Assembly: GCF_019047785.1 (NCBI RefSeq)
Contig: NZ_CP077290.1
Span: 806,001-870,000 of the forward strand
DNA from: Enterobacter cancerogenus
GTDB taxonomy: Bacteria; Pseudomonadota; Gammaproteobacteria; Enterobacterales; Enterobacteriaceae
DNA: 64,000 nucleotides
Reading direction: 5' to 3'
Shown here: piece by piece, positions 39,290 through 52,579 of the stretch
Position numbering within the stretch: the first letter of the stretch is position 1
How the letters are laid out: every line of letters starts with the position of its first letter
Translations under genes and position numbers: made by a program
Notes under the pieces: model-generated
What the model was told of the DNA's origin: nothing
What the model saw: only the letters and a program-made list of their open reading frames with translations
The model's database searches: none

Positions 39290-40386
39290 CAGATGATTTC
39301 CAGTTTGGCACGCAGACAGCCTGCACTTTGCATCGATTGCAGAATGGACATCAGATCCATCGGCGTCGCGCCGAGCGCATTGAGGGCGCGTACCACGCTG
39401 TTGAGGTTGGCACTGGAGCGCACGCTTTGCAGCGAACCGCCGCTCTGGCGGAGATCGATCTGCGTTTGCGGCGTCACCACCGTCTGACCACCGCCAAACG
39501 GTGTGTCCGGCTGGCTGACGTTGGCGCTGCGGTTAACCGTGACCGAAAGGTTGCCCTGCGCCACGGCACAGCTGTCCAGTGACACTTCGCGGTTCATGAC
39601 CACCGACCCGGTGCGCGAGTTGATAATCACTTTTGCATCTTGCACCGGCACGTTGACTTCCATATTCTGGATGTCTGCCAGCATGCGTACCTGGTTGCTG
39701 TTGCCCGTCGAGGTGCGGATCTGCACGGTACGGGCATCCAGCGCGGTGGCGCTGCCGTAGCCGCGGCTGCGGTTGATGGTGTCCGCAATCTGCTGCGCCA
39801 TCGTGAAATCTTCGTTGTTCAGCTGCAGGTTAATGGTGTTGCCGGAGCCAAACTGGGTCGGCAGTTCACGTTCGATGATTGCCCCGTTGGTGATACGCCC
39901 GCCGTTAAGCTGGTTAACCTGCACGCTGCTGCCCCCCGCCGATGCACCCGCCCCGCCGACCAGGATGTTCCCCTGTGCCAGCGCATACACCTGGCTGTCG
40001 ACACCTTTAAGCGGGGTCATCAGCAGCGTACCGCCGCGCAGGCTTTTGGCGTTACCCATCGACGAAACCACGACATCGATGGTCTGCCCCTGGCGCGCAA
40101 ACGCCGGGAAGGAGGCGGTCACCATTACCGCCGCCACGTTTTTCAGCTGCATGTTGGTGCCAGTCGGCACGGTAATACCGAGCTGGGAGAGCATGTTGTT
40201 CAGGCTCTGGGTGGTAAAAGGCGTCTGGGTGGTCTGGTCGCCCGTCCCGTCCAGCCCCACGACCAGGCCATAGCCGATCAGTGAGTTTTCTCGCACGCCC
40301 TGTACGCTTGTGAGATCGCGAATGCGGTCGGCGTGGGCGCAGGTCGCGCCCAGAGCCAACACCATGGCGAAGAGGAATTTATACAT
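39289..40386 (-). CDS. flgI: Flagellar P-ring protein FlgI
   Basis: FlgI forms the P ring in the peptidoglycan layer. The 365-residue product begins with a Sec signal peptide ([19 protein letters not shown]), then [33 protein letters not shown], the family signature. Unlike most flg products it uses Sec, not the flagellar exporter. It lies 12 bp after flgH. Confidence 0.97.
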   Translation of the reverse strand: MYKFLFAMVLALGATCAHADRIRDLTSVQGVRENSLIGYGLVVGLDGTGDQTTQTPFTTQSLNNMLSQLGITVPTGTNMQLKNVAAVMVTASFPAFARQGQTIDVVVSSMGNAKSLRGGTLLMTPLKGVDSQVYALAQGNILVGGAGASAGGSSVQVNQLNGGRITNGAIIERELPTQFGSGNTINLQLNNEDFTMAQQIADTINRSRGYGSATALDARTVQIRTSTGNSNQVRMLADIQNMEVNVPVQDAKVIINSRTGSVVMNREVSLDSCAVAQGNLSVTVNRSANVSQPDTPFGGGQTVVTPQTQIDLRQSGGSLQSVRSSANLNSVVRALNALGATPMDLMSILQSMQSAGCLRAKLEII

Positions 40387-40398
40387 AGGTCACCTCGC

Positions 40399-41097
40399 TT
40401 ACATCGGCGATAAGTTAAGGAAGAAGCGCTGCAGCCAGCCCATGTTTTGCGCTTCGTTGATGTAGCCGTTGCCGACGTACTCAATGCGCGCATCCGCCAC
40501 CTGAGTGGACGGCACGGTATTGGTGCCACTGATGGTGCGAGGGTTAACCACACCGGAGAAGCGGATGAACTCAGTGCCCTGATTGATCGCGATCTGCTTT
40601 TCACCCACTACGTGTAAATTGCCGTTAACCAGAACCTGGTCAACCGTGACCGTCAGCGTACCGCTGAAGGTATTGCTGGCGTTCGCGCCACCTTTACCAT
40701 TAAAGGTATTGCCGCCAGACGCCTCGACATCGGCACGCGCATTGCCAAACAGGCCCTGCAGATAGCGAGGAACGGTATCGAAGCCAAAATTGGTTTTGCC
40801 ATCGCGGCTGGCATTGGCAGACGAGCTTTTGCTCGCGCTGACGTTTTCCTGCAGCACAATGGTCAAGGTATCGCCGATATTACGCGGGCGACGGTCTTCA
40901 AACAGCGGCTGATAACCGTAGTTAATCGGCTGCGCGGTCTGGAAAATGGAGCCGTTCACAACGGGCGCGGGGCCAGGAACGGGTTGGGCGGTAGTCGCAC
41001 CCTGCACCAACGGTTTAGACGGGATCCAGGCACACCCGCTGAGGGTGACGGCCAGAACGGTCAGTATTGGATAACGAAACGCCGCGTTTTTTTGCAT
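40399..41097 (-). CDS. flgH: Flagellar L-ring lipoprotein FlgH
   Basis: FlgH forms the L ring in the outer membrane. The start MQKNAAFRY gives 232 residues as in E. coli, with AAGG just upstream; a second ATG three codons earlier lacks that spacing. The lipobox TLSGC is followed by [21 protein letters not shown]. The body is highly conserved, including [25 protein letters not shown] and the C-terminal [26 protein letters not shown] end. Confidence 0.97.
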   Translation of the reverse strand: MQKNAAFRYPILTVLAVTLSGCAWIPSKPLVQGATTAQPVPGPAPVVNGSIFQTAQPINYGYQPLFEDRRPRNIGDTLTIVLQENVSASKSSSANASRDGKTNFGFDTVPRYLQGLFGNARADVEASGGNTFNGKGGANASNTFSGTLTVTVDQVLVNGNLHVVGEKQIAINQGTEFIRFSGVVNPRTISGTNTVPSTQVADARIEYVGNGYINEAQNMGWLQRFFLNLSPM

Positions 41098-41154
41098 TGC
41101 CTTCATCTTCGAAAAAAGGGCACCGGCGCGGCGTTCACCGCACCGGGCGACCCC

Positions 41155-42704
<1,550 letters not shown>

Positions 42705-42724
42705 TGCGCGTTCCTGTTAGCCGC

Positions 42725-43933
42725 TTAACGCAGGTTAACCAGCGTGTTGAGGATCTGATCCTGGGTTTTGATGGTCTGCGCGTTCGACTGGTAGTTACGT
42801 TGCGCGACGATCATGTTCACCAGCTCTTTACTCAGATCCACGTTCGAGGCTTCCAGCGCGCCGTTCGTCAGCGTACCGAAGTTACCGGAACCTGCCGTAC
42901 CCAGCAGCGCCACGCCGGAAGACTGCGTTGCAGACCAGACGTTGTCCCCTTCTGACTTCAGCCCTTCGTTGTTGGCGAAGTTTGCCAGCACGATCTGACC
43001 CAGAACCTGAGTCTGTTCGTTGGAGTAGTTACCCACCACGGAGCCGTCATCGTTAATCTGGTAGCTCACCAGATCGCCCGGCTTATAGCCGTTCTGGTTG
43101 GTCGCCACGATGTTGTTTGCACCGGTGTTTTGCTGCATGGAGTTAGCGAAGCTCATCGCGAACGTGGCCGGGGTTGCGCCGGGCACTGTCGCCGTGGTGA
43201 TATTCACGTTGTCGCCGCCGGTCAGTACGCCGCTGGCGTTAAAGGTCAGCGTGGTCGCCAGAGAGACCGGGCTACCCGCCACGCTTCCGTCCTGGGCATA
43301 CACTTTCCAGGAGTTAGCCGGCGTCGCGTCTTTGACGTAATACAGGTTCATGTTGTGCGCATTACCCTGGCTGTCAAAAACAGTGACGGTCCCTTTTTTG
43401 TTATAGGTATCCGGGTTAGTCGCATCGAAGGCTTTGGTTGGCGCCGTATCGGTGGAGTTGAGGTTGATCTGCTGGGACGCCGTGGTGGTGGACTTCGCCG
43501 CCATCAGCGTGGTCGGAATGCTGATCGCCTGCGGGTTCGCACCGGTCTGCACGGTTGGTGGTGTACCCGCCACCGGGTAGCCGGTCAGCTGCAGGCCCTG
43601 CATGTTCACCAGATTACGGTTTTCATCCAGTTTGAACTGGCCGTTACGGCTATAGAAGACAGAACCGTTTGCATCCACCATGCGGAAGAAACCGTTCTGG
43701 CTGATCGCCACGTCCAGACCGCGACCGGTATTGGTGGTGGTGCCGTCGGTGAAGTCCTGAGTGATGCCAGCAACTTTCACACCCAGGCCGACTTTGGAAC
43801 CGGCAAACATGTCGGCGAATGAGGCGGAGCCGGATTTAAAACCATAGGTCGCGGAGTTGGCGATGTTGTTGCCAATGACGTCCAGGTTGGTGGCCGCAGC
43901 ATTCAGGCCGCTGACCGCTTGAGAAAAGGCCAT
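42725..43933 (-). CDS. flgE: Flagellar hook protein FlgE
   Basis: FlgE polymerises into the hook. The 402-residue protein has the N-terminal core (MAFSQAVSGLNAAATNLDVIGNNIANSATYGFKSG) and the C-terminal core (ELVNMIVAQRNYQSNAQTIKTQDQILNTLVNLR), with a Thr/Asn/Ala-rich exposed middle. It lies 26 bp after flgD, whose product caps the growing hook. Confidence 0.97.
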   Translation of the reverse strand: MAFSQAVSGLNAAATNLDVIGNNIANSATYGFKSGSASFADMFAGSKVGLGVKVAGITQDFTDGTTTNTGRGLDVAISQNGFFRMVDANGSVFYSRNGQFKLDENRNLVNMQGLQLTGYPVAGTPPTVQTGANPQAISIPTTLMAAKSTTTASQQINLNSTDTAPTKAFDATNPDTYNKKGTVTVFDSQGNAHNMNLYYVKDATPANSWKVYAQDGSVAGSPVSLATTLTFNASGVLTGGDNVNITTATVPGATPATFAMSFANSMQQNTGANNIVATNQNGYKPGDLVSYQINDDGSVVGNYSNEQTQVLGQIVLANFANNEGLKSEGDNVWSATQSSGVALLGTAGSGNFGTLTNGALEASNVDLSKELVNMIVAQRNYQSNAQTIKTQDQILNTLVNLR

Positions 43934-43959
43934 GACTTACTCCTGATAAGTGTTAAGGC

Positions 43960-44670
43960 TTAGATAATCTGCCGAACTTCGTCGAGCGTGGTGGTACCCG
44001 AGGTACCCAAATCCAGTTTGTTGCCGTCGCTACCTCTGATCACGCCCTGAACCAGCGCGAACTGCAGCGGCTGGGCGACCAACTGGGTGGTTCCGTTGCT
44101 GGCGCTGATCGCGACCTTATACGAACCGTTTGGTGCCGTGGTGCCGTCCGTCATGCTGCCATCCCAGGTGAAGGTATGGACGCCCGCTTTCAGTTCACCA
44201 ATATCAATGGTGCGAACCACCGCGCCGTTGGCATCGGTGATGGTCGCCGTCACTTTGTCCGCCGGCTGCTGGAGTTCAACCCCAAACGGCGTGGTGGACG
44301 TGGTGGTGTTGCCATCGGTTGTGGAGCTGCCCGCGAGGATCGTCGTGCCCGGGATCATCACCCCGTGGCCAATCAGGTTTGCCGCCTGCAGCGACTGGCT
44401 GCTGTCGATTTGCCCGGAGACCGAGCCAAGCGTGGTATTGAGCTTTTCAATGCCGCTAACGGTGCTGATCTGCGCAAGCTGCGTGGTCAGTTCGTTGTTC
44501 TGCATTGGGTTGGTCGGGTCCTGGTTTTTCAGCTGGGCCACCAGCAGCGTCAGAAAGCTGCTTTGCAGATCGCTGGCGTTGCTTCCCGTCAGGGAGCTGG
44601 AGCCCGTGGCACTGCTGGTGCCGCCGACACCCGAGTTTGTCGGGTCATTCACATTTACGGCAATGGACAT
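43960..44670 (-). CDS. flgD: Flagellar hook-capping protein FlgD
   Basis: FlgD is the removable scaffold cap for hook assembly. The 236-residue protein has a low-complexity Ser/Gly N-terminus, the capping motif SSFLTLLVAQLKNQDPTNPMQNNELTTQLAQ and a C-terminal FlgD Ig-like/Tudor part (HTFTWDGSMTDGTTAPNGSYKVAISA). Confidence 0.96.
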   Translation of the reverse strand: MSIAVNVNDPTNSGVGGTSSATGSSSLTGSNASDLQSSFLTLLVAQLKNQDPTNPMQNNELTTQLAQISTVSGIEKLNTTLGSVSGQIDSSQSLQAANLIGHGVMIPGTTILAGSSTTDGNTTTSTTPFGVELQQPADKVTATITDANGAVVRTIDIGELKAGVHTFTWDGSMTDGTTAPNGSYKVAISASNGTTQLVAQPLQFALVQGVIRGSDGNKLDLGTSGTTTLDEVRQII

Positions 44671-44681
44671 TCGTGTCTCCT

Positions 44682-45086
44682 TTACTGGCCGAGAGTGAGT
44701 GTTTTGAGCATCATGCTCTTCACGGTATTAAGCACTTCGACGTTTGCCTGATAGCTGCGCGAGGCGGACATGGAGTTCACCATTTCACCCACGACGTCCA
44801 CGTTCGGCATTTTCACGTACCCGTTGGCGTCCGCGAGCGGATTACCCGGCTCATACACCAGCTTGTCCGGTGCCTGGCTCTCCACCACATCAGAAACTTT
44901 CACGCCGCCCGTCGCCGCGCCCGGTGCAGCATCCACCTGAAAGACCACCTGTTTCGCACGATAAGGCTGTCCGTCAGGACCGGCCACGCTGTCGGCGTTC
45001 GCCAGGTTACTGGCCGCGACGTTAAGGCGTTTGGACTGCGCCGTTAGCGCCGATCCGGCGATATCAAAAATGTTCAGCAAGGCCAT
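44682..45086 (-). CDS. flgC: Flagellar proximal rod protein FlgC
   Basis: FlgC is a proximal rod subunit of 134 residues. It begins [33 protein letters not shown], the rod motif, and ends with the heptad region [34 protein letters not shown]. It lies 3 bp after flgB. Confidence 0.97.
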   Translation of the reverse strand: MALLNIFDIAGSALTAQSKRLNVAASNLANADSVAGPDGQPYRAKQVVFQVDAAPGAATGGVKVSDVVESQAPDKLVYEPGNPLADANGYVKMPNVDVVGEMVNSMSASRSYQANVEVLNTVKSMMLKTLTLGQ

Positions 45087-45089
45087 TTA

Positions 45090-45506
45090 TCAGTTGCCCC
45101 CCTGCAGGACGTTCATCATGCCTTTGATCTGCCCGCCGAGGACGGTGAGGCCCATCTGGTACTTCAGGCTGTTGTCGGCAAACTGTGTGCGCTCCCGGTC
45201 CATGTCGACGGTGTTACCGTCAAGCGAGGGCTGATCGGGAATGCGGTAAAGTAAATCGGCTGTCGGTGCGGTCATTGCCTGAGCGGGAATGTGGCGTGAG
45301 GATGTCATGGCAAGTGCCACACCCGTTCCTTCGGCACGTCCACGCTCCATCACTTTTTTAAGCTCACTGGAAAAATCAATATCGCGCGCCTGGTACCCTG
45401 GGGTATCGGCGTTGGCAATATTGGCGGCTAAGATTTCCTGCCGCTGGGCGCGTAAATTGAGCGCTTCCTGCTGAAAACGTAGCGCGGCATCGAGTTTATC
45501 GAGCAT
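45090..45506 (-). CDS. flgB: Flagellar proximal rod protein FlgB
   Basis: FlgB is the most membrane-proximal of the proximal rod subunits. The 138-residue protein holds the motif [21 protein letters not shown] and the C-terminal [38 protein letters not shown]. It is the first gene of the flgBCDEFGHIJKL operon, divergent from flgA across a gap with a FlhDC box. Confidence 0.97.
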   Translation of the reverse strand: MLDKLDAALRFQQEALNLRAQRQEILAANIANADTPGYQARDIDFSSELKKVMERGRAEGTGVALAMTSSRHIPAQAMTAPTADLLYRIPDQPSLDGNTVDMDRERTQFADNSLKYQMGLTVLGGQIKGMMNVLQGGN

Positions 45507-45573
45507 GTCTCCTCCGCTGATGGGAAAATTTCAGTTCACAGCTTAAATCTCAACCCGTCACCCCTATCGAAGG

Positions 45574-45607
45574 AATAAGCGCAAAATGCGTCGCTATTTA
45601 TTGCGTT
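45574..45607. promoter_or_regulatory. FlhDC box between flgB and flgA
   Basis: AATAAGCG, then 10 nt, then CGCTATTT-AT-TGCGTT. The right half is an excellent match to the FlhD4C2 consensus (CGCTATT-N-GCGTT) and the left half is close to AAATAGCG. It lies in the 157-bp divergent gap and would drive both class 2 operons. Confidence 0.72.
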
Positions 45608-45663
45608 GATGGAAATCCACTGCGGGTAAAATCCTTCAAACTCTGGACACGGTGGAACTTGCG

Positions 45664-46323
45664 ATGCGGACGTTAACGAAAGGCCTGGCGGCAACCTTAC
45701 TGTTTTTAAGCCCACTGGCGCAGGCAGAAGATTTGCAGGCACAGCTCAACGCTTATTTTGCCCAGCAGCTGGCCGGCTTTAGCGATGAAGTGACCGTCAG
45801 CGTACGCACGCCGCCCAACCTTCTGCCGTCCTGCGAAGCACCCTCTTTCAGCGTGACCGGCAGCGCAAAGCTGTGGGGCAATGTGAACGTGCAGGCCCGC
45901 TGTCCGAATGAAAAACGCTATTTGCAGGTTGCGGTACAGGCGACGGGGAATTATGTTGTCGCCGCTCAGCCGATTGTTCGGGGAAGCCAGCTGCAGGCCA
46001 GCAGCGTGACGTTAAAACGCGGCCGTCTTGACCAGTTGCCTCCGCGAACGATGCTGGATATTAACCAGGCGCAGGATGCCGTAAGTCTGCGGGACGTTGC
46101 CCCAGGCCAGCCAATCCAGCTCTCGATGATCCGTCAGGCGTGGCGGGTGAAGGCGGGTCAGCAGGTGATGGTTGTGGCTAACGGCGACGGCTTTAGCATC
46201 AACAGTGAAGGCAAGGCATTAAACAATGCGGCCGTGGCGCAAAATGCCCGGGTAAGAATGTCCTCGGGCCAGGTGGTCAGTGGAACCGTCGGTTCTGATG
46301 GGAATATTCTGATTAACCTATAA
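45664..46323 (+). CDS. flgA: Flagellar P-ring assembly chaperone FlgA
   Basis: FlgA is a periplasmic chaperone for FlgI. The start ATG at 45664 gives 219 residues, the E. coli length; a GTG four codons upstream is possible. A signal peptide ends at SPLAQA. The C-terminal SAF-like domain (VVAAQPIVRGSQLQASSVTLKRGRLD ... GTVGSDGNILINL) is conserved, while the N-terminal half is variable. Confidence 0.95.
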   Translation: MRTLTKGLAATLLFLSPLAQAEDLQAQLNAYFAQQLAGFSDEVTVSVRTPPNLLPSCEAPSFSVTGSAKLWGNVNVQARCPNEKRYLQVAVQATGNYVVAAQPIVRGSQLQASSVTLKRGRLDQLPPRTMLDINQAQDAVSLRDVAPGQPIQLSMIRQAWRVKAGQQVMVVANGDGFSINSEGKALNNAAVAQNARVRMSSGQVVSGTVGSDGNILINL

Positions 46324-46328
46324 TCTTT

Positions 46329-46355
46329 TAAAGATTTCGCGGCGACTGCCGATAA
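46329..46355 (+). promoter_or_regulatory. Sigma-28 (FliA) promoter of flgMN
   Basis: TAAAGATT, 11 nt, GCCGATAA. It matches the class 3 consensus TAAAGTTT-N11-GCCGATAA at 15 of 16 positions. It lies 60 bp before flgM and just after flgA, so flgM is read both from flgA and by its own target sigma factor. Confidence 0.9.
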
Positions 46356-46415
46356 ATAATCAACAAATGATGATGTCAGGCGCAAACGCCGCGAACCCTC
46401 GATGAGGACACCACT

Positions 46416-46709
46416 ATGAGCATTGATCGTACATCAGCCCTGAAGCCGGTTAGCACTGTACAGCCTCGCGAAACGAATGACGCTACGCCACAGAAAGCGC
46501 GTCTGGAAAAACCGTCCACGGCCCACAGCACCAGCGTGACCCTCAGCGACGCTCAGGCCAAACTGATGCAGCCCGGCAGCAACGATATCAACATGGAACG
46601 TGTTGAAGCGTTGAAAACGGCGATCCGTAACGGCGAACTGAAAATGGACACCAGCAAAATTGCTGATGCGCTGATTCAGGATGCACAGAGTTTCCTGCAG
46701 AGTAACTAA
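46416..46709 (+). CDS. flgM: Anti-sigma-28 factor FlgM
   Basis: FlgM binds and inhibits FliA until it is exported through the finished hook-basal body. The 97-residue protein is disordered at the N-terminus ([19 protein letters not shown]) and has the FliA-binding helices in the C-terminal half ([36 protein letters not shown]). A GAGGACACC ribosome-binding region precedes it. It is followed by flgN after 4 bp. Confidence 0.97.
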   Translation: MSIDRTSALKPVSTVQPRETNDATPQKARLEKPSTAHSTSVTLSDAQAKLMQPGSNDINMERVEALKTAIRNGELKMDTSKIADALIQDAQSFLQSN

Positions 46710-46713
46710 CCGT

Positions 46714-47139
46714 ATGAGTCGACTGTCAGAAATACTGGATCAAATGACGGTTGTCCTGAATGACCTGAAAACGGTTATGGACGCAGAACAGCAGCACCTG
46801 TCTTCCGGACAGGTCAACGGCAGTGCGTTACAACGCATTACCGAAGATAAAAGTTCGCTGCTGGCGACGCTGGACTATCTCGAGCAGCAACGTCGTGCAG
46901 AGCAAGATCCTCAGCGCAGCGCCAACGATGAGATCCTTGAGCGCTGGCAGACCATTACTGAAAAGACCCAGCACCTTCGCGATCTCAACCAGCACAACGG
47001 CTGGCTGCTGGAAGGGCAGATTATTCGTAATCAGCAGGCGCTTGAGGTTTTAAAACCGCATAAAGAGACGGGTCTGTATGGTGCAGATGGTCAGGCATCC
47101 AGCGCGCGCGTAACGGGCGGGAAAAAGATTTCGATTTGA
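46714..47139 (+). CDS. flgN: Export chaperone FlgN for FlgK and FlgL
   Basis: FlgN is the cytoplasmic chaperone that escorts FlgK and FlgL to the exporter. From MSRLSEILDQM the product has 141 residues, almost all helical with coiled-coil character (LDQMTVVLNDLKTVMDAEQQHL; LATLDYLEQQRRAEQ). The open frame begins earlier but overlaps flgM out of frame. It ends in a terminator shared with the convergent murJ. Confidence 0.94.
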   Translation: MSRLSEILDQMTVVLNDLKTVMDAEQQHLSSGQVNGSALQRITEDKSSLLATLDYLEQQRRAEQDPQRSANDEILERWQTITEKTQHLRDLNQHNGWLLEGQIIRNQQALEVLKPHKETGLYGADGQASSARVTGGKKISI

Positions 47140-47163
47140 CGCATTAGCGCCACATCATCTAAT

Positions 47164-47195
47164 GGGGAGCACCTTTCGGTGAACTCCCCTTTTTG
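47164..47195 (+). terminator. Terminator after flgN
   Basis: GGGGAG pairs with CTCCCC and ACC with GGT around TTTC, followed by TTTTT. Confidence 0.8.
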
Positions 47196-47198
47196 CGT

Positions 47199-48809
<1,611 letters not shown>

Positions 48810-48844
48810 TTAAGGGAATTACTATCGGCAGATGTTACAGACAA

Positions 48845-49768
48845 TTATTCACTCATGGCGTCACGCCAGAGCTTTTCCACGATACGCTGCGCCATGATGG
48901 CCTGCTCGCCCGACGTTTCCGGAACCGTCTGATTTTGCACGCAGGTAATGAAGTGGCGCGCGCAACCGGCAAACCCGCGCTGCTCCAGCGTACTTTGCCA
49001 GCCGGGAACAGGCAGCGTCACCACGCCGCTGCCCTTCTCTTCACGCCATTCGCGCATGTCGGTAATGTCATACAGCGCCCCATCGGCCACGGCCTGAATG
49101 GATTCGCGCTGACTGCCGGCGCGGCGATGCATGCTGGTCGTCACCTGCAGATGCTCCGCGGCGAAATGATGCTCGGCATAAAGCATGTGCCCCTGGTCGT
49201 TCGTCAGCAGGGTCCCGCTTTTCAGCTGCACGTTACCGTTCGTCAGCCACAGCGCGGTGTCCACCACATGAAGATAATCGTCCAGCAGGGTAAAACGCAG
49301 ATCCTGAGGCCCAACGCTGTCGGTTCGGTGCTTGTCCATACGTAATGATGCGAGCGTGCCGGGCTGCGCTTTCAGTTGCTGATAGAGCGGTGCGAACCGG
49401 CGATTGAAACCGACCATCAGCGTCAGGTTTTTGCGTGCCGCCAGTTCAATCAGGCGTTCGGCATCCTGAAGGTTTTCGGCCAGCGGTTTATCGACACAGA
49501 CGTGAACGCCGGCGTTGAGCAGCTCGCTGACCACCTGATAGTGGCTTGCTGTCGAGGTATGCACAAACACCGCATCGCACTCGCGAGCCAGATCCTGCAG
49601 AGAGCTCGCACAGGGCATTCGCCAGGTTTCGCAGATACGCTCGGCTTTCTCACGCGTGGGCGACCACGCTCCCTGCAGCGTCCAGTCCGCCGCCACGCTC
49701 AGTACCGGCAGCCAGGCCTTCTGGGCTATACCGCCAAGCCCTACTACCCCTACACGTAATTTTGCCAC
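48845..49768 (-). CDS. yceM: Gfo/Idh/MocA-family oxidoreductase YceM (MviM)
   Basis: The 307-residue protein has the Rossmann motif VGVVGLGGIAQKAWLP at the N-terminus and the family EKP-like motif as VDKPLAENLQDAERL. The second domain is the GFO_IDH_MocA C-terminal fold. The start is a GTG (GTGGCAAAATTACG) after GGGGGATTAAC, 2 bp behind yceH. Substrate is unknown; the old name MviM comes from a Salmonella virulence locus. Confidence 0.93.
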   Translation of the reverse strand: MAKLRVGVVGLGGIAQKAWLPVLSVAADWTLQGAWSPTREKAERICETWRMPCASSLQDLARECDAVFVHTSTASHYQVVSELLNAGVHVCVDKPLAENLQDAERLIELAARKNLTLMVGFNRRFAPLYQQLKAQPGTLASLRMDKHRTDSVGPQDLRFTLLDDYLHVVDTALWLTNGNVQLKSGTLLTNDQGHMLYAEHHFAAEHLQVTTSMHRRAGSQRESIQAVADGALYDITDMREWREEKGSGVVTLPVPGWQSTLEQRGFAGCARHFITCVQNQTVPETSGEQAIMAQRIVEKLWRDAMSE

Positions 49769-49770
49769 CG

Positions 49771-50415
49771 TTAATCCCCCAAATGTGCCAGCAGTGCATC
49801 CAGACGCTGTTTCAGCCCGGCAACCTCGTCTTCCAGCACCGCCACTCGCGCCGCCAGGCCGTTATCCGCCGCTGCCAGGTCAGGCTCTGCCGCTGCCGTA
49901 TCCACCTCTCCGCTAAACAGGTGCATATAGCGGCTTTCACGCTTGCCCGGCTCACGCGGCAGGCGTACCACGTATGGCCCGTCTTCACGTGAGGCCAGCC
50001 CTTCGAGCGTCTGCTCAACCTCCTGCATATCGCGGAACTCATGCATCCGCGCTGCGCGCGTGCGCAGTTCCCCAGGCGTTTGCGCTCCGCGCAGCAACAG
50101 CGTGGTAATCACCGCCACTTCTGCCGCGCTCAGTTTCAAATCGCCAAATTCTGAGTTGCAAAAGCGCTGCTCATATTTGGTCACGCGGTTGCCGAAACCA
50201 CTCACCGTTCGCAGGTAGTGGCGCTTGACCAGCGCATCCAGGCAATCCTGCACCTCATGTTCCCCGAGATTCATCACCGGTTCACGGTTGGTCTTCTGAT
50301 TGCAGGCCATGGTCACGGCATTGACCGACAGCGGATACTGTTCCGGGGTGGTAACCTGTTTTTCCAGCAAGCATCCAATGACGCGCGCTTCGGCACCGTT
50401 CAACTGATATTTCAT
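49771..50415 (-). CDS. yceH: DUF480 winged-helix protein YceH
   Basis: The 214-residue protein holds two DUF480 winged-helix repeats ([30 protein letters not shown] and [27 protein letters not shown]). A C-terminal coiled coil follows ([24 protein letters not shown]). The fold suggests nucleic-acid binding, but no function is established that I know of. It is in an operon with rimJ (9 bp upstream) and yceM (2 bp downstream). Confidence 0.93.
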   Translation of the reverse strand: MKYQLNGAEARVIGCLLEKQVTTPEQYPLSVNAVTMACNQKTNREPVMNLGEHEVQDCLDALVKRHYLRTVSGFGNRVTKYEQRFCNSEFGDLKLSAAEVAVITTLLLRGAQTPGELRTRAARMHEFRDMQEVEQTLEGLASREDGPYVVRLPREPGKRESRYMHLFSGEVDTAAAEPDLAAADNGLAARVAVLEDEVAGLKQRLDALLAHLGD

Positions 50416-50424
50416 CTTTTCTCC

Positions 50425-51009
50425 TTAACGACCCGCCGTCCAGTCCTGAGCCGTGAGCGCCGTCAGGACGTGATCCTGCCACTCTCCGTCGATCAACAAA
50501 TAGTCTTTGGCGTACCCTTCTTTTTCAAACCCTAACCGCGCCAGCAGGCTACCGCTGCGCTGATTGTGGGGCATGTAGTTCGCCATAATGCGATGGATAT
50601 GCTGCGTGCGCTGCATATACCGGATTGCCGCCGTTAACGCTTCGTACATCAGTCCCTGCCCCTGCCATTTCTGGCCGATGGAGTAGCCGAGATAGCAGGC
50701 GTGAAACGACCCGCGCACCACGTTAGAGAAGTTGGCGATGCCGATAATCTCTTTTTCATCAGGATCCAGCAGCGCGAAATAAAATGCGCTCCCCTGCTTG
50801 TGAAATTCCGCGATCATACTGAGCCGCGCCTGCCAGCCGGAAGGGTAGCAATGGCTTTCATCCCGAACGGGTTCCCAGGGTTTTAAAAACTGGCGATTCT
50901 CGGCGTAATAATCCGCCAGACGCCAGGCATCACGCTCGTGCACCAGACGAACAACCAGCCTGTCCGTTGTCAGACGCACTTTTGGCACGTTACTGCGATA
51001 GCCAAACAT
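50425..51009 (-). CDS. rimJ: Ribosomal protein uS5 N-alanine acetyltransferase RimJ
   Basis: RimJ acetylates the N-terminal alanine of ribosomal protein S5. From [13 protein letters not shown] the product has 194 residues (E. coli length) with a GNAT fold; the acetyl-CoA loop is in [18 protein letters not shown], followed by [35 protein letters not shown] start three codons upstream is less likely. It is divergent from mdtH. Confidence 0.96.
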   Translation of the reverse strand: MFGYRSNVPKVRLTTDRLVVRLVHERDAWRLADYYAENRQFLKPWEPVRDESHCYPSGWQARLSMIAEFHKQGSAFYFALLDPDEKEIIGIANFSNVVRGSFHACYLGYSIGQKWQGQGLMYEALTAAIRYMQRTQHIHRIMANYMPHNQRSGSLLARLGFEKEGYAKDYLLIDGEWQDHVLTALTAQDWTAGR

Positions 51010-51229
51010 CGATACCACTCCTTCCCGTCGCTTCTGCTCTACCTGTTAGCTTTACTATACCTGCGGCAGTGCCGTCTGTGAAAACAGTGACATACCATTT
51101 TCACCTCTTTTCACAACTTTCGATGAGAACTCTCTATCAAAGCACCTTTTTGATAAAAAAATATTGTCACGCCCGGGGGTGGGAAAACACGCGGCGACAC
51201 CGCAGAATGTTAGCGTGCTCACCTTCTTA

Positions 51230-51247
51230 TTTTCCCTGGAGGGAAAA
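51230..51247 (+). other. Hairpin over the mdtH ribosome-binding site
   Basis: TTTTCCC pairs with GGGAAAA around TGGA, hiding the GGAGGG Shine-Dalgarno and reaching the A of the start codon. Confidence 0.5.
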
Positions 51248-52455
51248 TGTCCCGCGTATCACAGGCCAGGAGCCTGGGTAAATATTTCCTGCTCGTCGAT
51301 AACATGCTGGTCGTGCTCGGCTTTTTTGTCGTGTTTCCCCTGATATCGATCCGTTTTGTCGATCAAATGGGCTGGGCGGCATTAATGGTCGGTATTGCGT
51401 TGGGATTACGCCAGCTTGTTCAGCAAGGGTTAGGCGTGTTTGGCGGTGCTATCGCCGACCGCTTTGGCGCAAAACCGATGATCGTCACCGGCATGCTGCT
51501 ACGCGCGGCAGGCTTTGCCACGATGGCCATCGCCCATGAGCCGTGGGTGCTGTGGTTCTCCTGCTTCCTGTCCGGCATTGGCGGCACGTTGTTCGACCCG
51601 CCGCGTACCGCGCTGGTGGTGAAGTTAATTCGTCCGCAGCACCGGGGGCGTTTCTTCTCCATTCTGATGATGCAGGACAGCGCCGGCGCGGTTGTGGGTG
51701 CGCTGCTGGGAAGTTGGTTGTTGCAGTATGACTTCCGTCTGGTCTGCGCGACCGGTGCCGTGCTCTTTATCCTGTGTGCGCTGTTTAACGGGCTGTATCT
51801 GCCCACGTGGAAACTGTCGACGGTGAAAGCGCCGGTGCGCGAAGGGCTTGGGCGCGTGCTGAGCGATAAGCGTTTTGTGACCTATGTATTAACCCTGACC
51901 GGTTACTACATGCTGGCGGTTCAGGTGATGCTGATGCTACCGATCATGGTGAATGACATCGCCGGTACGCCGACCGCGGTCAAATGGATGTACGCCATTG
52001 AAGCCTGCCTGTCGCTCACGCTGCTCTATCCGATTGCCCGCTGGAGTGAACGGCGCTTTCGTCTTGAGCACCGCCTGATGGCGGGTCTGCTGATCATGAC
52101 GCTGAGCATGATGCCCATCGGTTTAGTGAGCTCGCTTCAGCAGCTGTTTACGCTTATCTGCACGTTCTACATCGGCTCTGTTATCGCCGAACCGGCCCGT
52201 GAAACCCTGAGCGCCTCGCTGGCGGATGCACGGGCACGCGGCAGCTATATGGGGTTCAGCCGTCTGGGCCTGGCGCTGGGTGGCGCGCTGGGCTATGCGG
52301 GCGGTGGCTGGCTGTTCGATGCGGGCAAAGCGATGAGCCAGCCGGAACTGCCCTGGGTCATGCTCGGCGTGGTGGGGTTGATCACCTTCATTGCCCTGTG
52401 GTGGCAGTTCAGCCAGAAGCGCAGCGCAAGCGGCATGCTCGAGCCTGGCGCGTAA
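51247..52455 (+). CDS. mdtH: MFS multidrug efflux protein MdtH
   Basis: MdtH is a 12-helix drug:H+ antiporter that gives fluoroquinolone resistance when overproduced in E. coli. The 402-residue protein starts [31 protein letters not shown], and motif A reads [12 protein letters not shown] with [12 protein letters not shown] in the second half. The GGAGGG ribosome-binding site is part of a hairpin. It stands alone, divergent from rimJ. Confidence 0.95.
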   Translation: MSRVSQARSLGKYFLLVDNMLVVLGFFVVFPLISIRFVDQMGWAALMVGIALGLRQLVQQGLGVFGGAIADRFGAKPMIVTGMLLRAAGFATMAIAHEPWVLWFSCFLSGIGGTLFDPPRTALVVKLIRPQHRGRFFSILMMQDSAGAVVGALLGSWLLQYDFRLVCATGAVLFILCALFNGLYLPTWKLSTVKAPVREGLGRVLSDKRFVTYVLTLTGYYMLAVQVMLMLPIMVNDIAGTPTAVKWMYAIEACLSLTLLYPIARWSERRFRLEHRLMAGLLIMTLSMMPIGLVSSLQQLFTLICTFYIGSVIAEPARETLSASLADARARGSYMGFSRLGLALGGALGYAGGGWLFDAGKAMSQPELPWVMLGVVGLITFIALWWQFSQKRSASGMLEPGA

Positions 52456-52579
52456 TACCTCACGTCGGCGGGAGGCCCCTCCCGCCGCGCTTATCAGTTT
52501 TTTCTGCTGGTTTCTGCCATTTCACACTGACATACTGACGCCACAGGACAGAAGCGCCGATTTTTCGTTGAGGAACACT

